DNA of 64,000 nt from Bythopirellula goksoeyrii (GCF_008065115.1 NZ_CP042913.1:1958338-2022337); one strand, 5' to 3'; numbered from the stretch's first letter, positions 1 to 8,507 are shown. Translations and numbers: made by a program. Notes: generated from the sequence alone by a model not told the origin.

Positions 1-743
1 GAGTTGATATCGACCGAGTGTTCGATTGCCAGACGGGCAAACTGTTCGGAGTCGGCAAGCAACTTGTTGCGTATTTCATTCGCCAATTCTGGAGTCCCTA
101 CGGCGATGAGTCGAGCATTGATAGTTTCACCAAATTCACGTTCCATGGCTTCGCTGAGTTCAGCGTCGGAAACCTGAATGTTTTTCTCCGCCAACTTACG
201 TAGCGCCAACGTCGGCCACACGATATCGCGTGCATATTCCTGAGCAGTGATCCCGCGTTCTTTCTCCAGCATCTCAAGCCATTGCTCGCGAGAAAGTTGG
301 AATCGCTTGGCCATGCGATCAATCTCGGCAGCGATATCTTGATTGGTGATTGCGATGCCTCGTTTCTCGCAATGGTTCAGAATCAAACGCTTGTTGACCA
401 GACTCTCTAGTACTTCTTCGCCGTGTCGTTTCACACAGGCATCCGAGAGGTCTTTGCGGCTGATGTCTTTGCCGTTGACGATTGCCATCACGTCATGGGG
501 AAGCTTCTTGATGGCAGAGGCCGTTCCATCTGCTGCAGCCGTGCGCGCTGAAGCTGCTACACTTGAATGCGTGGCTGCCTTGGCAGTCTTTGGAGCATCC
601 GTTTGTTTGAATTTAAGTGTTAATACGAGGATTACCGCCGCGGCCACGATCCAACCAATTTGGTTCTTCCAGAGCCAACGGGAGATCCGGTTTGAGAGGG
701 GGCGTACTTTTGCATCCGTGCGTACTGAGTCTGGGTGAGACAT
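1..743 (-). CDS. Membrane-anchored SurA-like peptidyl-prolyl isomerase (partial, C-terminus outside window)
   Basis: The reading frame runs off the left edge, leaving 247 residues of the N-terminal part. It starts at an ATG preceded by GGAG (8 nt). Residues about 1-30 are basic and lead into one membrane segment (WIVAAAVILVLTLKF). An Ala/Thr-rich linker follows, then 'AIVNGKDISRKDL' and 'ESLVNKRLILNHCEKRGI', which match the N-terminal chaperone region of SurA/PrsA proteins. The start of the parvulin-type domain (INARLIAVGTPELANEI) is visible before the cut. The inferred role is folding of exported proteins, anchored in the inner membrane with the bulk outside the cytoplasm. It lies downstream of frr on the same strand, but a 245-bp repeat-bearing gap suggests its own promoter. 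The isomerase active site cannot be checked because the C-terminus is missing. Confidence 0.72.
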   Translation of the reverse strand, partial: MSHPDSVRTDAKVRPLSNRISRWLWKNQIGWIVAAAVILVLTLKFKQTDAPKTAKAATHSSVAASARTAAADGTASAIKKLPHDVMAIVNGKDISRKDLSDACVKRHGEEVLESLVNKRLILNHCEKRGIAITNQDIAAEIDRMAKRFQLSREQWLEMLEKERGITAQEYARDIVWPTLALRKLAEKNIQVSDAELSEAMEREFGETINARLIAVGTPELANEIRNKLLADSEQFARLAIEHSVDIN

Positions 744-901
744 GGCGGTTTCTCCATAAACCGTGTGCAAAGAAATGGGTCGACGCGCGTCGGGTGCGCG
801 AAGAATACGGGGTTTCGCCGAACAGTATAGGCCGCATGAGAAAAATGCGACAAGAGAGATGAGGAGCCAAGCCTCAAGAGAACTGCTAGCATTGCCAGCT
901 A

Positions 902-990
902 ATGTCGAATGACGAAATACCCATGCACGAATGAATGACGAAGCAAAAATGACGAATCAGAACTCCGTTTTAGTCATTCTGTCATTTCCT
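902..990. repeat. Low-complexity GAATGACGAA-type intergenic repeat
   Basis: The gap between frr and the isomerase gene holds several near copies of GAATGACGAA (about 905-960), followed by the opposite-strand form 'gtcattctgtcattt' (973-987). The arms can pair. The element ends right at the frr stop codon. No gene is seen in the rest of the 744-988 gap. Confidence 0.55.
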
Positions 991-1549
991 ACCCATCCAT
1001 CACCTCGGCTTCTTTCGCCTTGGCAATATCGTTCGCCTGGTCCTCATAGGTCTTGGTAAGGTCCTGGATTTCCTTCTTGAGTGAATCCCGATCGTCTTCA
1101 CTCATGGTCTTGTCCTTTTCGGCCTGATCGGCATGTTTGTTGCCATCTCGGCGGACATTGCGTATCGCAACCTTGGACTCTTCAGTGAGGTCTTTGATGC
1201 GTGAAACCATCGAGCGACGAACTTCCCCAGATAGTGCCGGGATATTGAGCCGAATCACTTTGCCATCACTTTGTGGCGCCAACCCCAGGTCGCTCGCGAT
1301 GATGCCCTTTTCAATTTCCTTGATCGTCGAGGGATCGAAGGGTCGAATAACGATTTGTGTCGGCTCGGGTGCGCTCACCGACGCGATCTGCTTAATAGGA
1401 GTAGGAGAACCATAGACTTCGACCCGAACGGTATCTACCAATCCAGGATTGGCCCGCCCGGTGCGGATACCGGTCATATCGTCCTTAAGCTTGCTGATCG
1501 CCTTTTCCATGCGCTCTTCAGTATCAAGAAGGATTTCGTCTTGTGTCAT
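989..1549 (-). CDS. frr: Ribosome recycling factor
   Basis: A complete 186-residue protein, the usual RRF length. With EF-G it splits post-termination ribosomes in the cytoplasm. Family hallmarks seen are the N-terminal helix 'MEKAISKLKDDMTGIRTGRANPGL', broken here at 'RTGRANPGLVD', then 'YGSPTPIKQIASVSAPEP', 'IVIRPFDPSTIKEIEKGI' and 'IRLNIPALSGEVR', and the C-terminal triple-helix segment. It is the last of rpsB-tsf-pyrH-frr, the order conserved in most bacteria. No clear Shine-Dalgarno lies before the ATG. The short upstream gap (1550-1655) is an AGAGTTTAGAG-type low-complexity tract. Confidence 0.97.
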   Translation of the reverse strand: MTQDEILLDTEERMEKAISKLKDDMTGIRTGRANPGLVDTVRVEVYGSPTPIKQIASVSAPEPTQIVIRPFDPSTIKEIEKGIIASDLGLAPQSDGKVIRLNIPALSGEVRRSMVSRIKDLTEESKVAIRNVRRDGNKHADQAEKDKTMSEDDRDSLKKEIQDLTKTYEDQANDIAKAKEAEVMDG

Positions 1550-1655
1550 GGTTGAGTGTAGAGAGTTTAGAGTTAAGTGATGAAAGGTGAGCCGGATGCG
1601 TCAGCTTCTGGCATGGGGTTCGTGGCTAGTTGCCTTCTTTACGGTCTCTGGCACT

Positions 1656-2432
1656 TTAGATGTCAGCTCCTGATGCACTCACGGCTTCTTTGCGGCTGGT
1701 AACCGAAGTGCCGATTTTCTCTCCGCGGACGGCACGTTCAATGTTGCCATCAACACGGTAATTGAACACGAGAATAGGCAAGTCGTGCTCCATGCATTGG
1801 GCAATCGCGGTGGGATCCATCACACGCAAGTTTTGATCCCGCACCTCTTGGAAACTCAGATTGCGAAACAGCACCGCGTGGGGGTTTTTCTCGGGATCTT
1901 CGCTATAGACTCCTTCAACCCGCGTAGCTTTCATCAAGATATCGGCTTCGATCTCCAAGGCTTTCTGAGCTGCCGCGGTATCGGTCGTCACAAATGGGGC
2001 ACCCGTCCCCCCCGCGACGATCACGATGCGACCCTTTTCGAGATGTCGCTTTGCACGGCGGCGGATGTAAGGTTCCGCTACACCATCCATCTTCACGGCA
2101 CTCATCAGGCGCGTCTCGCACCCAAGTGACTCAAGCGCGTCTTGCAAAGCAAGCCCATTAATCACCGTGGCCAGCATTCCCATGTAGTGGGCTGTGGCTT
2201 CCTGGATGCTGGAGTTGCCGGCCGTGAATTGGGCTCCCCGCAGGATATTGCCGCCACCAATCACAATGGCTATCTCGACTCCCTGCTGCATGGCACGATA
2301 AGTCTGAGAGGCAATGTGAACTACCTCTTCCATGCTGATGCCGCGTTCACCGGGAGGAGCAAAGCTTTCACCCGAGAGTTTAAGAACCACCCGGCGATAG
2401 GGCCCATCGGTTTGTCCTGGCGAGTCAGTCAT
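1656..2432 (-). CDS. pyrH: Uridylate kinase (UMP kinase)
   Basis: 258 residues. It phosphorylates UMP to UDP in pyrimidine nucleotide synthesis and belongs to the amino-acid kinase fold. Visible motifs are the N-terminal '[11 protein letters not shown]' phosphate loop, '[13 protein letters not shown]', '[11 protein letters not shown]', '[16 protein letters not shown]' and '[18 protein letters not shown]'. The C-terminus runs about 18 residues past the usual end ([17 protein letters not shown]), with no assigned function. The gene lies between tsf and frr, as in most bacteria. A perfect 30-nt palindrome with a T-rich tail sits just upstream, so much of pyrH transcription may depend on read-through or a promoter in the 68-bp gap. 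Confidence 0.97.
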   Translation of the reverse strand: MTDSPGQTDGPYRRVVLKLSGESFAPPGERGISMEEVVHIASQTYRAMQQGVEIAIVIGGGNILRGAQFTAGNSSIQEATAHYMGMLATVINGLALQDALESLGCETRLMSAVKMDGVAEPYIRRRAKRHLEKGRIVIVAGGTGAPFVTTDTAAAQKALEIEADILMKATRVEGVYSEDPEKNPHAVLFRNLSFQEVRDQNLRVMDPTAIAQCMEHDLPILVFNYRVDGNIERAVRGEKIGTSVTSRKEAVSASGADI

Positions 2433-2457
2433 GGGGTACTCATTGTTGGATTAAGAA

Positions 2458-2487
2458 AACGCCCGGGGGTTGCAACCCCCGGGCGTT
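2458..2487 (-). terminator. Rho-independent terminator or attenuator after tsf
   Basis: A perfect 30-nt palindrome (AACGCCCGGGGGTTG and its complement). On the minus strand it is followed by TTTTCTTAAT, the intrinsic terminator pattern. It lies 13 bases past the tsf stop and 25 bases before the pyrH start. Confidence 0.75.
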
Positions 2488-2500
2488 AAGGAAATCAATA

Positions 2501-3355
2501 TTACGCCGCGTCGACGGCCTCACTGGAACTGGTCTCTCCCAATTGCCAGCGGATGAAGCGTTTGAGCTTCATTCCGCCTGCCTTGGCGAAATTGCCCACA
2601 GTTTGGCTCTCATCTTTCACAAAGGGTTGCTCCGACAGAACATGTTCAGCATAGAAGTTTTTCATCCGGCCTTCGATCATCTTTTCGATGATGTTTTCCG
2701 GCTTGCCTTCTTGGCGGGCACGATCCTTCTGCAGCTCTCGCTCCTTGCTGACAATCTCGGGATCCAGCTCTTCCTTGGTAGTGGCACGAGGATTCATAGC
2801 TGCCACATGCAAGCTGACATCCTTAGCCAATTCGTCGGTTCCCCCTTCGACCTCCAGGAGCACGCCGATCTTAGCCATATGGACGAAACCCCCCGCGGGA
2901 GCGTCAATCCGCTCTAGCCGGGCAATGCGAAATACCTCGCGAATCTTATTCTGCAGCTCATCTCGTTGATCTTCGAGAGTCATCTCTTTCTTGCTTGGCG
3001 AAGGCTGAGCCCACAGTTCTTCGGGCGTTTTTGCACCTGGGCCGGTTGCCAATTGCTTGGCGAGGTCTTCGGCCAACTGGATAAACTCTTCGTTAGCGGC
3101 AACTGGCGCCGATTCGCATTGCAACTCCACCATGGCACCTACTCCGTCGGCAATGCTGGCAAAGATTCCAATTCGACCCTCTTCGGTAGCGCGGTCTTGA
3201 CGCTTGCCCATAAACTTTTTGCCGGCTTCGCGTAAAGCCCGCTTGGCGGCTTCCACATCACCTTCCGATTCTTTCAGTGCGGCTTTGCATTCCATCATCG
3301 GTAGCTGCGTCTCATCGCGCAGCTTCTTTACCATGGCTGCGGTGATTTCTGGCAT
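2501..3355 (-). CDS. tsf: Translation elongation factor Ts
   Basis: 284 residues. It exchanges GDP for GTP on EF-Tu. The N-terminal UBA-like domain 'ITAAMVKKLRDETQLPMMECK' is clear and is followed by 'ALREAGKKFMGKRQDRATEEG', a core with 'GAMVELQCESAPVAANEEF', and the C-terminal 'MIEGRMKNFYAEHVLSEQPF' segment. A GAGGAG site lies 9 nt before the ATG. It follows rpsB after 143 bp, the standard rpsB-tsf pair. The coiled-coil and second core region carry a charged stretch (SPSKKEMTLEDQRDELQNK) that looks lineage-specific. Confidence 0.97.
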   Translation of the reverse strand: MPEITAAMVKKLRDETQLPMMECKAALKESEGDVEAAKRALREAGKKFMGKRQDRATEEGRIGIFASIADGVGAMVELQCESAPVAANEEFIQLAEDLAKQLATGPGAKTPEELWAQPSPSKKEMTLEDQRDELQNKIREVFRIARLERIDAPAGGFVHMAKIGVLLEVEGGTDELAKDVSLHVAAMNPRATTKEELDPEIVSKERELQKDRARQEGKPENIIEKMIEGRMKNFYAEHVLSEQPFVKDESQTVGNFAKAGGMKLKRFIRWQLGETSSSEAVDAA

Positions 3356-3392
3356 AGTAATTTACTCCTCGTGTCTCGGTAAGATATGTGTG

Positions 3393-3422
3393 TAGACCGG
3401 AACAAGCCGTGCGCAGTTCCGG
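3393..3422. repeat. Dispersed palindromic repeat, CCGGAAC...GTTCCGG type
   Basis: A hairpin with CCGGAAC/GTTCCGG arms around 'aagccgtgcgca' lies in the rpsB-tsf gap. Two near copies in inverted orientation occur at 27685-27717 and 27757-27789, so this is a dispersed element. Here it may also attenuate transcription between rpsB and tsf. Confidence 0.7.
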
Positions 3423-3498
3423 AAATAATTAGCTAATTGCTATGGGTCAGGAGTCAGAGAGATAGCTCTCGATTCTCACCCCAAGCTCTCGACTATAT

Positions 3499-4245
3499 TC
3501 AACTGGCGGATTGGCCATTCTTGGGCTCAGCACCCTCGGCCTGTTGCTGCTGGGCTGTAGCGGATTCGGCTTTGCCCTTAGCAATTGCGTCGGCCAGTAT
3601 GTTTATGATCAGATCGATCGAACGCATACTGTCGTCGTTGCCAGGGATGGGTAGATCGATCAAATCAGGATCGCAATCGGTATCAATCAAAGCGACCGTG
3701 GTGATCCCCATCTTGCGGGCTTCCTTGACGGCGTTCTTCTCTTTCTTTGGATCGACGATGACCATGCACTCCGGCAAACGGTTCATCTTTCGCATTCCAT
3801 TGAGATTCTGAAACATCTTGCGGTATTCGCGATTCAGCGAGGACTGCATTTTTTTGGAATACGAATTGATCTCTTCGCTTTCGCGAATGTGTTCGAGTTC
3901 CTCCAGCCGTGAGAGCCGACTGCGAATCGTGCGGAAATTGGTCAACGTGCCACCCAACCAGCGGTCGTTGATGTAGGGCATTCCGCATCCCTCGGCTGCT
4001 TTCTGAATCGTCTCGCCCGCTTGTCGTTTCGTGCCGACAAACAAGATGAGACTGCCGTGACTGGCCACGTCCGCCAAATACTTCTTTGCACGCAGCAGGC
4101 CGCGAATGGTTTCGCGGACGTCGATAATGTGGATCAGATTGCGGCGGGCATAAATGTAGGGCCGCATCTTGGGATTCCAGCGGCTTGAGCGATGCCCAAA
4201 ATGTACGCCGGACTCAACCAACTCTTTGACTAAAGTCGTTGACAC
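3499..4245 (-). CDS. rpsB: 30S ribosomal protein S2
   Basis: 248 residues from the preferred GTG start. S2 joins the 30S subunit late and docks with S1. Motifs are '[22 protein letters not shown]', broken here at '[19 protein letters not shown]', then '[13 protein letters not shown]', '[12 protein letters not shown]', '[12 protein letters not shown]' and '[20 protein letters not shown]'. The frame opens seven codons further upstream (4266), but a GGAG site sits 8 nt before the GTG that gives '[10 protein letters not shown]', so that start is chosen. The Ala/Gln-rich C-terminal tail is variable in the family. First gene of rpsB-tsf-pyrH-frr. The 247-bp upstream region (4246-4492) holds no other gene; an S2 autoregulatory leader would lie there but was not recognised. 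Confidence 0.96.
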   Translation of the reverse strand: MSTTLVKELVESGVHFGHRSSRWNPKMRPYIYARRNLIHIIDVRETIRGLLRAKKYLADVASHGSLILFVGTKRQAGETIQKAAEGCGMPYINDRWLGGTLTNFRTIRSRLSRLEELEHIRESEEINSYSKKMQSSLNREYRKMFQNLNGMRKMNRLPECMVIVDPKKEKNAVKEARKMGITTVALIDTDCDPDLIDLPIPGNDDSMRSIDLIINILADAIAKGKAESATAQQQQAEGAEPKNGQSAS

Positions 4246-4492
4246 TAGTTTTACTCCAAAAGGCACATCGGCTTAGCCTTCGAGAAGACCATATCCCATT
4301 CTGGCGAGCAAAAAGCCCACCGGGCATCCGACGTTAGGTAGTTCATTCGGCCTGAAATTCCAAAGCGCTGACTTGGGCCGTGCAAGTCAATTTAGCCCTG
4401 TAGTTTATCGCTCGGTTTTCTCAGCGTCAACAGGCCCGAGTGCTGCTTAATCTCAAGCAGGGAAAGAAGTTAGACCGTTCCCGATACGGATT

Positions 4493-5491
4493 TTAGGCAC
4501 CGATTTCAGCCAACCCCGCCAGCATGGCGTCATGCAGGATTCTATTCGTGGCCAACACGCCACGATTGGTTGCCAAAGTCCTCCCGTGAGAGAAATCAAG
4601 CGGTTTTCCGTCGAGATCGGAGACTCGACCACCGGCTTCCTCCACGCAGATCGATCCAGCCGCCTGATCCCAGATTTTCTCTCGATAGTCCAATCGCGAA
4701 GGAGATAGGAGACGAAGGTTAATTTCCCCGCCACCTGCCGCAAGGACGGCATACTTGGCTTGGCTGTCCATCGCCACCGGATCAGCCGTGACGCCCAATG
4801 CGGTGACGAGCTCACCGATGCCCCCCGTATCCGTATGGGCCTTTTCAACACTGCGTAGCATGCGCGCCGAGGCAATGTTACTTTCTAAAGAGACGGAGAG
4901 CTTTGTCCACGCAGCATCTTCATCGGTTAGCAAACTTGCAAAGCAGCCGCTCTCACAACGAGCTACGACGATTGTTCCAGCGCCACCCTTTTCTGGTTTG
5001 ATGCCAGCGCCCAATTCGGGACATCCCAGCGCACCAACTCGGACTTTACCATCCCGAATAAATGCTAAAGCTACGGCATATTGATCCCCGCGCAGAAACC
5101 CTTTCGTTCCATCGACGGGGTCGAGCGTCCAGAACTCGTCAGTTGGTTCGCCTGCACCACGATCAATCCAAGCACACACCTGGTCAGGGGTCGCGGTCGG
5201 TTCTAGCTGCCGGACAAAATGCGTGATTTGTTCGAGCGACTCTTTACTCTCAGGTGTGCACAGCGCCTCCGAGCTTTCTTCGCCTACAAATCCCATCTGT
5301 GGAAACGTATCCAGCAGACGTTTGGAAACAATCGCCTGGGCAGCAAAATCAGCTACAGTCACGGGTGATTTGTCATCCTTACTGATTGCAGCCGTCACAA
5401 GCTTCTTCTGGACTTGCTGCGCAAGCTGCGCTGCCTCGCGAACCGCGGATATTGCAAATCGAACTTTGGAACAATCGATGGGAGAATTCAT
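4493..5491 (-). CDS. 3'(2'),5'-bisphosphate nucleotidase / inositol monophosphatase family
   Basis: 332 residues from the ATG at 5491. The longer frame to 5560 runs through the tRNA-Gln terminator, so it is rejected. The lithium-sensitive phosphatase fold shows 'SPVTVADFAAQAIV', 'FVGEESSE', the metal motif 'FWTLDPVDGTKGFLRGDQYA' (D-P-V-D-G-T) and 'KIWDQAAGSICVEEAGG' (W-D). The wording around DPVDGTKGFLRG is closest to the Hal2/SAL1 group, which turns PAP into AMP and relieves inhibition in sulfate assimilation. Inositol phosphatase activity cannot be excluded. It stands alone, directly downstream of tRNA-Gln and its terminator on the same strand. Confidence 0.85.
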   Translation of the reverse strand: MNSPIDCSKVRFAISAVREAAQLAQQVQKKLVTAAISKDDKSPVTVADFAAQAIVSKRLLDTFPQMGFVGEESSEALCTPESKESLEQITHFVRQLEPTATPDQVCAWIDRGAGEPTDEFWTLDPVDGTKGFLRGDQYAVALAFIRDGKVRVGALGCPELGAGIKPEKGGAGTIVVARCESGCFASLLTDEDAAWTKLSVSLESNIASARMLRSVEKAHTDTGGIGELVTALGVTADPVAMDSQAKYAVLAAGGGEINLRLLSPSRLDYREKIWDQAAGSICVEEAGGRVSDLDGKPLDFSHGRTLATNRGVLATNRILHDAMLAGLAEIGA

Positions 5492-5515
5492 ACAGAATAA
5501 CAATTCTAAAAACGG

Positions 5516-5545
5516 AACGCCCAGGGACCAGAATCCCTGGGCGTT
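5516..5545 (-). terminator. Intrinsic terminator of tRNA-Gln
   Basis: A 12-bp perfect stem (AACGCCCAGGGA / TCCCTGGGCGTT) with a 6-nt loop, followed on the minus strand by 'ccgttttta'. It separates the tRNA-Gln transcript from the nucleotidase gene that starts 25 bases further on. Confidence 0.8.
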
Positions 5546-5563
5546 ATATGTGCAAAGCAAAAA

Positions 5564-5634
5564 CTACCCCGCCAGGACTCGAACCTGGAATGAGGGAATC
5601 AAAATCCCTAGTGTTACCATTACACTACGGGGCA
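5564..5634 (-). tRNA. tRNA-Gln (anticodon TTG)
   Basis: A 71-nt cloverleaf on the minus strand. The acceptor stem is TGCCCCG/CGGGGTA, the D arm GTGTAATGGTAACAC, and the anticodon stem AGGGA/TCCCT with loop TTTTGAT, so the anticodon is TTG (reads CAA). The T arm contains GGTTCGAGTCC. CCA is not encoded. It has its own terminator at 5516-5545. Confidence 0.95.
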
Positions 5635-5720
5635 ATACGCTCGCGCGTCTTGTCGCGGCTGAACCCGTCAATTTAGGGTAATCAGGCGAATCTCGAAAGG
5701 GGGACCATCGATTGAATGCC

Positions 5721-5772
5721 CAATGACCAAGGAAGTTAAATCACAGGAGCGAAAACGGGTCATTGGTCATTG
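5721..5772. repeat. Inverted repeat CAATGACCAA / TTGGTCATTG at the rex 3' end
   Basis: Two 10-bp perfect arms (5721-5730 and 5763-5772). The right arm lies inside the rex frame and supplies its last residues (N-D-Q) and its TGA stop. The sequence resembles the CAATGACCAATGA low-complexity family. The gap 5635-5759 holds nothing else. Confidence 0.6.
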
Positions 5773-6434
5773 AGATTTGCGAGCTTATTCGCCACCGTGA
5801 AAGTCACCTGCTCTAGCTCACGAGCCAAATCGACTCCCACCATGCTCACTCCTTCGGGGACTTGAAGGGTCACGGGGGCGAAATTCACGATTCCCTTGAT
5901 CCCTGCCGCGACGAATTCATCGGTGACCGACTGAGCCATAGCGGCGGGGACAGCCACCATCCCCAACTCGATCTTCTTGGCCTTGAGTACTTCTCCGAGC
6001 TGACTGAGGTGACTCACCTCGACTCCTTCGATCTCGGTTCCCACTTTCGCAGAATCGGTATCAAACGCCATCACAATGCGGAAGCCCTGTTGCACGAAAC
6101 CTCGATAACCCAGCAAGGCGCGGCCCAGATTTCCGACCCCCACCAATGCAACCTGCCATTCGCGGTCGGTGCCCAAAATCTTGCGAATTTCACCTATGAG
6201 CTCTACGCACTTGTAGCCGATCCCGGGATGGCCGAAGTGGCCAAAGTGCGCAAGGTCTTTTCTCACCTGGGCATCGGTAAACCCCAGCCTACGACCAAGC
6301 TGACTACTACTGGTCGTTTCCTTGCCTGTCGCGATCAGGTGCTGCAATTCCCGTAAGTAGAGGCTCAGTCGGCTGACGACTGCCCCGGGAATAGCACTCG
6401 GATTAGGCCGAGAAGTGTGACTCTCTTCGGACAA
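5760..6434 (-). CDS. rex: Redox-sensing transcriptional repressor Rex
   Basis: 224 residues. Rex dimers bind DNA when NAD+ is high and leave when NADH rises, controlling fermentation and respiration genes. The N-terminal winged helix covers residues about 17-85 ('SRLSLYLRELQHL', 'LGRRLGFTDAQVRKDLAHFG'). The Rossmann domain begins at 'VALVGVGNLGRALLGY' (G-x-G-x-x-G), followed by 'IVMAFDTDSAKVG' and the C-terminal swapped helix 'ELEQVTFTVANKLANL'. All are standard. The last three codons and the stop come from an intergenic-type repeat (5763-5772). No consensus Rex operator was seen nearby. It is monocistronic. Confidence 0.96.
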   Translation of the reverse strand: MSEESHTSRPNPSAIPGAVVSRLSLYLRELQHLIATGKETTSSSQLGRRLGFTDAQVRKDLAHFGHFGHPGIGYKCVELIGEIRKILGTDREWQVALVGVGNLGRALLGYRGFVQQGFRIVMAFDTDSAKVGTEIEGVEVSHLSQLGEVLKAKKIELGMVAVPAAMAQSVTDEFVAAGIKGIVNFAPVTLQVPEGVSMVGVDLARELEQVTFTVANKLANLNDQ

Positions 6435-6926
6435 GTTCTAACCTAAAGGCTTGAGAAGCTGGGGGGTGTGTAAGACTCATTTCTTGCGACCTGCACTCTG
6501 CCATCATAGGCAAGCAGGCCCACTCTAACCAGAATCAGCATTACCTAGCAAGTCAGAATCACTCGATCGTCAATCAAGGTAACGAGTTACGAAAATTGGG
6601 AGATGTTAAAGGGTTGCTTGATTCTGGTCGAGATATCGCCCCTGTTTACCACCCAGCCAGAGCCATCAAGTCGATTCTGCAAATTCGTTTCAGATGGCAT
6701 CTCTCCTACGATACTTCTGTCCAGTTTCGACCTTGATGGTCCGGCAAAATGCAACATTGCGATTGTACCGATTGAGTATGGCAGGCTGACTTCGCTGTGT
6801 AGGAAAAAGGCAACATCTAGCTAAGGCAGGGGGTCTGTTCTTACCGAAATCTCCAATGAGTGGGAACTATCCCATTTTGACCAAACCATTTATTTCCACA
6901 TCTCATTAGTGAAGGAGACGAACACC
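6435..6926. other. Intergenic region between rex and the YTV-repeat gene
   Basis: Divergent promoters for rex (left) and the YTV gene (right) must lie here. No gene, RNA or clear operator was recognised. A strong AAGGAG site at 6912-6917 belongs to the following gene. Confidence 0.5.
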
Positions 6927-8507
6927 ATGAGAGCCAAGTCGGTAGTGCGAGCTCTAGCTGCCATTGCCTTAGCAATGCTGCCATCGGCAGCATGGGCCGG
7001 GTACTGCGGCGTCGCACGTTACAACGGTTGCACACCATGTTGCTACCAACAGAATTGCCACACCGTCATGAAAACTGTGCGGTGCGTTGAGTGGCAAAAG
7101 CAGCAAGTTACCCGCTGCAAGACAGTTTACGATCGAGTATGCGAAGATCGGGTTATCAACTGCACCCGCTATGTTCGCGAACAACGCCAGAAAGAAGTTT
7201 GTTACACCGTTTGCAAGCCCGTCTGGGAAACCAAGACCCGTTGCTACACCGTGTGCAAGCCAGTTTGGGAAACCAAGACCCGCAACGTCTGCTACACCAC
7301 GTATCACCCGGTGTGGGAAACCAAACAACGCTGCTACACCGTCTGCAAACCTGTCTGGGAAACCAAAACCCGCGATGTCTGCTACACGACCTACCATCCT
7401 GTTTGGGAAACGAAGCAGCGTCAGTACACCGTCTGCAAGCCAGTTTGGGAAACCAAGACTCGTTGCTACACGGTACAGAAGCCAGTGTGGGAAACTCGTA
7501 CCCGCGAAATTCCTTACACCACCTACAAGACCGTATGGGAAACTCGTGAGCGGAACTACACCGTCTGCAAGCCTGTGTGGGAAACCCGTGAGCGGGAGCA
7601 AACCTACTACGTTCGCGTAGCCGTTCCCTACACCAAGACCATCCAGGTTCGCGGTGGACATTGGGAAACTGAGACCTATGAGATTCCAGGCAAGACCTAC
7701 ACCAAGACCGTTCGCGAACCAGGCACCTTTACCTACGATCCGTGCCGGTGCCGGTGCGTGTACTGCCCCGGTCCTTGCAAGACGCTTTGCTGCCAGGCCC
7801 CTCCGAAATGCTGCTGCAAGCGTGTCTGGGTTCCTGAATGCCACACCAAGGAGATCTGCTGCACAAAGTACGTTTGCGAACCACGCACTCGCACCTGCTG
7901 CTACAAGGTTTGCCGCATGGTGCCTGAGACAAGAACTTGCACCTACAAGGTCTGCCGCTCGGTTCCTTGCCAGCACACCCGCACTTGTTGCTACAAGGTC
8001 TGCCACATGGTTCCTGAGACCAAGACCTGCTGCTACAAGGTGTGCCACATGGTCCCCGAGACCAAGACCTGCTGCTACAAGGTGTGCCGCATGGTACCCC
8101 AGCAGCACACCAAGACCTGCTGCTACAAGGTGTGCCACATGGTCCCCGAGACCAAGACCTGCTGCTACAAGGTGTGCCGCATGGTACCCAAGCAGTGCAC
8201 CAAGACTTGCTGCTACAAGGTGTGCCACATGGTCCCCGAGACCAAGACCTGCTGCTACAAGGTGTGCCGCATGGTACCTGAGCAACGGACCAAGACCGTT
8301 TGCTACAGCGTCTGTGTGCCAGTTTGCGAGCAGAAGACCATTAAGGTCACCCGCTGCGTACCTCGCCAGGTGCCGTACACGGTTTGCCGTTGCGTACCTC
8401 GCGTAGTTTGCAAGCAAGTCCCAGTTTGTGTTCACTGCCCAGACCCATGCTGCGAGCCTTCATGTGGATGTGCAGAACCTTCCTGTGGAGCACCCTGCTG
8501 CGACTGA
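6927..8507 (+). CDS. Secreted Cys-rich YTV-repeat protein (planctomycete cell-wall type)
   Basis: 526 residues from the ATG at 6927, which has AAGGAG 9 nt upstream. A signal peptide (basic start, 'ALAAIALAMLPSAAWA') is followed by two repeat blocks. Block 1, about residues 92-235, has some ten copies of a 13-residue unit like YTVCKPVWETKTR, alternating with a YTTYHPVWETKQR variant. After a spacer with 'YCPGPCKTLCCQAPPKCCCK' comes block 2, about residues 320-460, with units like CCYKVCHMVPETKT. The tail is Cys/Pro-rich (CCEPSCGCAEPSCGAPCCD). YTV-rich proteins were reported from the Rhodopirellula baltica cell wall; the repeat and Cys content fit a disulfide-linked wall structural protein, which is inference here. 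No enzymatic motif is present. It is monocistronic with a strong terminator. Confidence 0.8.
   Translation: MRAKSVVRALAAIALAMLPSAAWAGYCGVARYNGCTPCCYQQNCHTVMKTVRCVEWQKQQVTRCKTVYDRVCEDRVINCTRYVREQRQKEVCYTVCKPVWETKTRCYTVCKPVWETKTRNVCYTTYHPVWETKQRCYTVCKPVWETKTRDVCYTTYHPVWETKQRQYTVCKPVWETKTRCYTVQKPVWETRTREIPYTTYKTVWETRERNYTVCKPVWETREREQTYYVRVAVPYTKTIQVRGGHWETETYEIPGKTYTKTVREPGTFTYDPCRCRCVYCPGPCKTLCCQAPPKCCCKRVWVPECHTKEICCTKYVCEPRTRTCCYKVCRMVPETRTCTYKVCRSVPCQHTRTCCYKVCHMVPETKTCCYKVCHMVPETKTCCYKVCRMVPQQHTKTCCYKVCHMVPETKTCCYKVCRMVPKQCTKTCCYKVCHMVPETKTCCYKVCRMVPEQRTKTVCYSVCVPVCEQKTIKVTRCVPRQVPYTVCRCVPRVVCKQVPVCVHCPDPCCEPSCGCAEPSCGAPCCD
7199..7590 (+). repeat. Tandem 39-nt coding repeats, block 1 (YTVCKPVWETKTR units)
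   Basis: About ten consecutive 39-45-nt units, each encoding Y-T-[VT]-x-[KH]-x-V-W-E-T-[KR]-x-R. The DNA copies have diverged at third positions, so the array is old or conserved at the protein level. Confidence 0.85.
7885..8300 (+). repeat. Tandem coding repeats, block 2 (CCYKVCHMVPETKT units)
   Basis: About nine units of 42-48 nt encoding C-C-Y-K-V-C-[HR]-M-V-P. Copies between 7990 and 8275 are almost identical in DNA (for example 'gtgtgccacatggtccccga' recurs four times). This points to recent expansion or gene conversion, unlike block 1. Confidence 0.85.

Noticed and set aside
617-892. Several short frames on both strands near the isomerase gene start
   Set aside because: They are shadows of the partial isomerase gene that runs off the left edge and of its upstream repeat.
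4453-4875. Minus-strand frame of 140 codons overlapping the bisphosphate nucleotidase
   Set aside because: A different frame of the same strand inside a clear gene; no motif.
7199-8300. Regularly spaced repeats that could suggest a CRISPR array
   Set aside because: The repeats lie inside a coding frame, are adjacent without unique spacers, and encode a clear peptide unit.
6969-8435. Long minus-strand frame of 488 codons opposite the YTV gene
   Set aside because: It is the mirror of a strongly periodic gene. Its 'protein' is just repeats of the same DNA, with no ribosome site or family.
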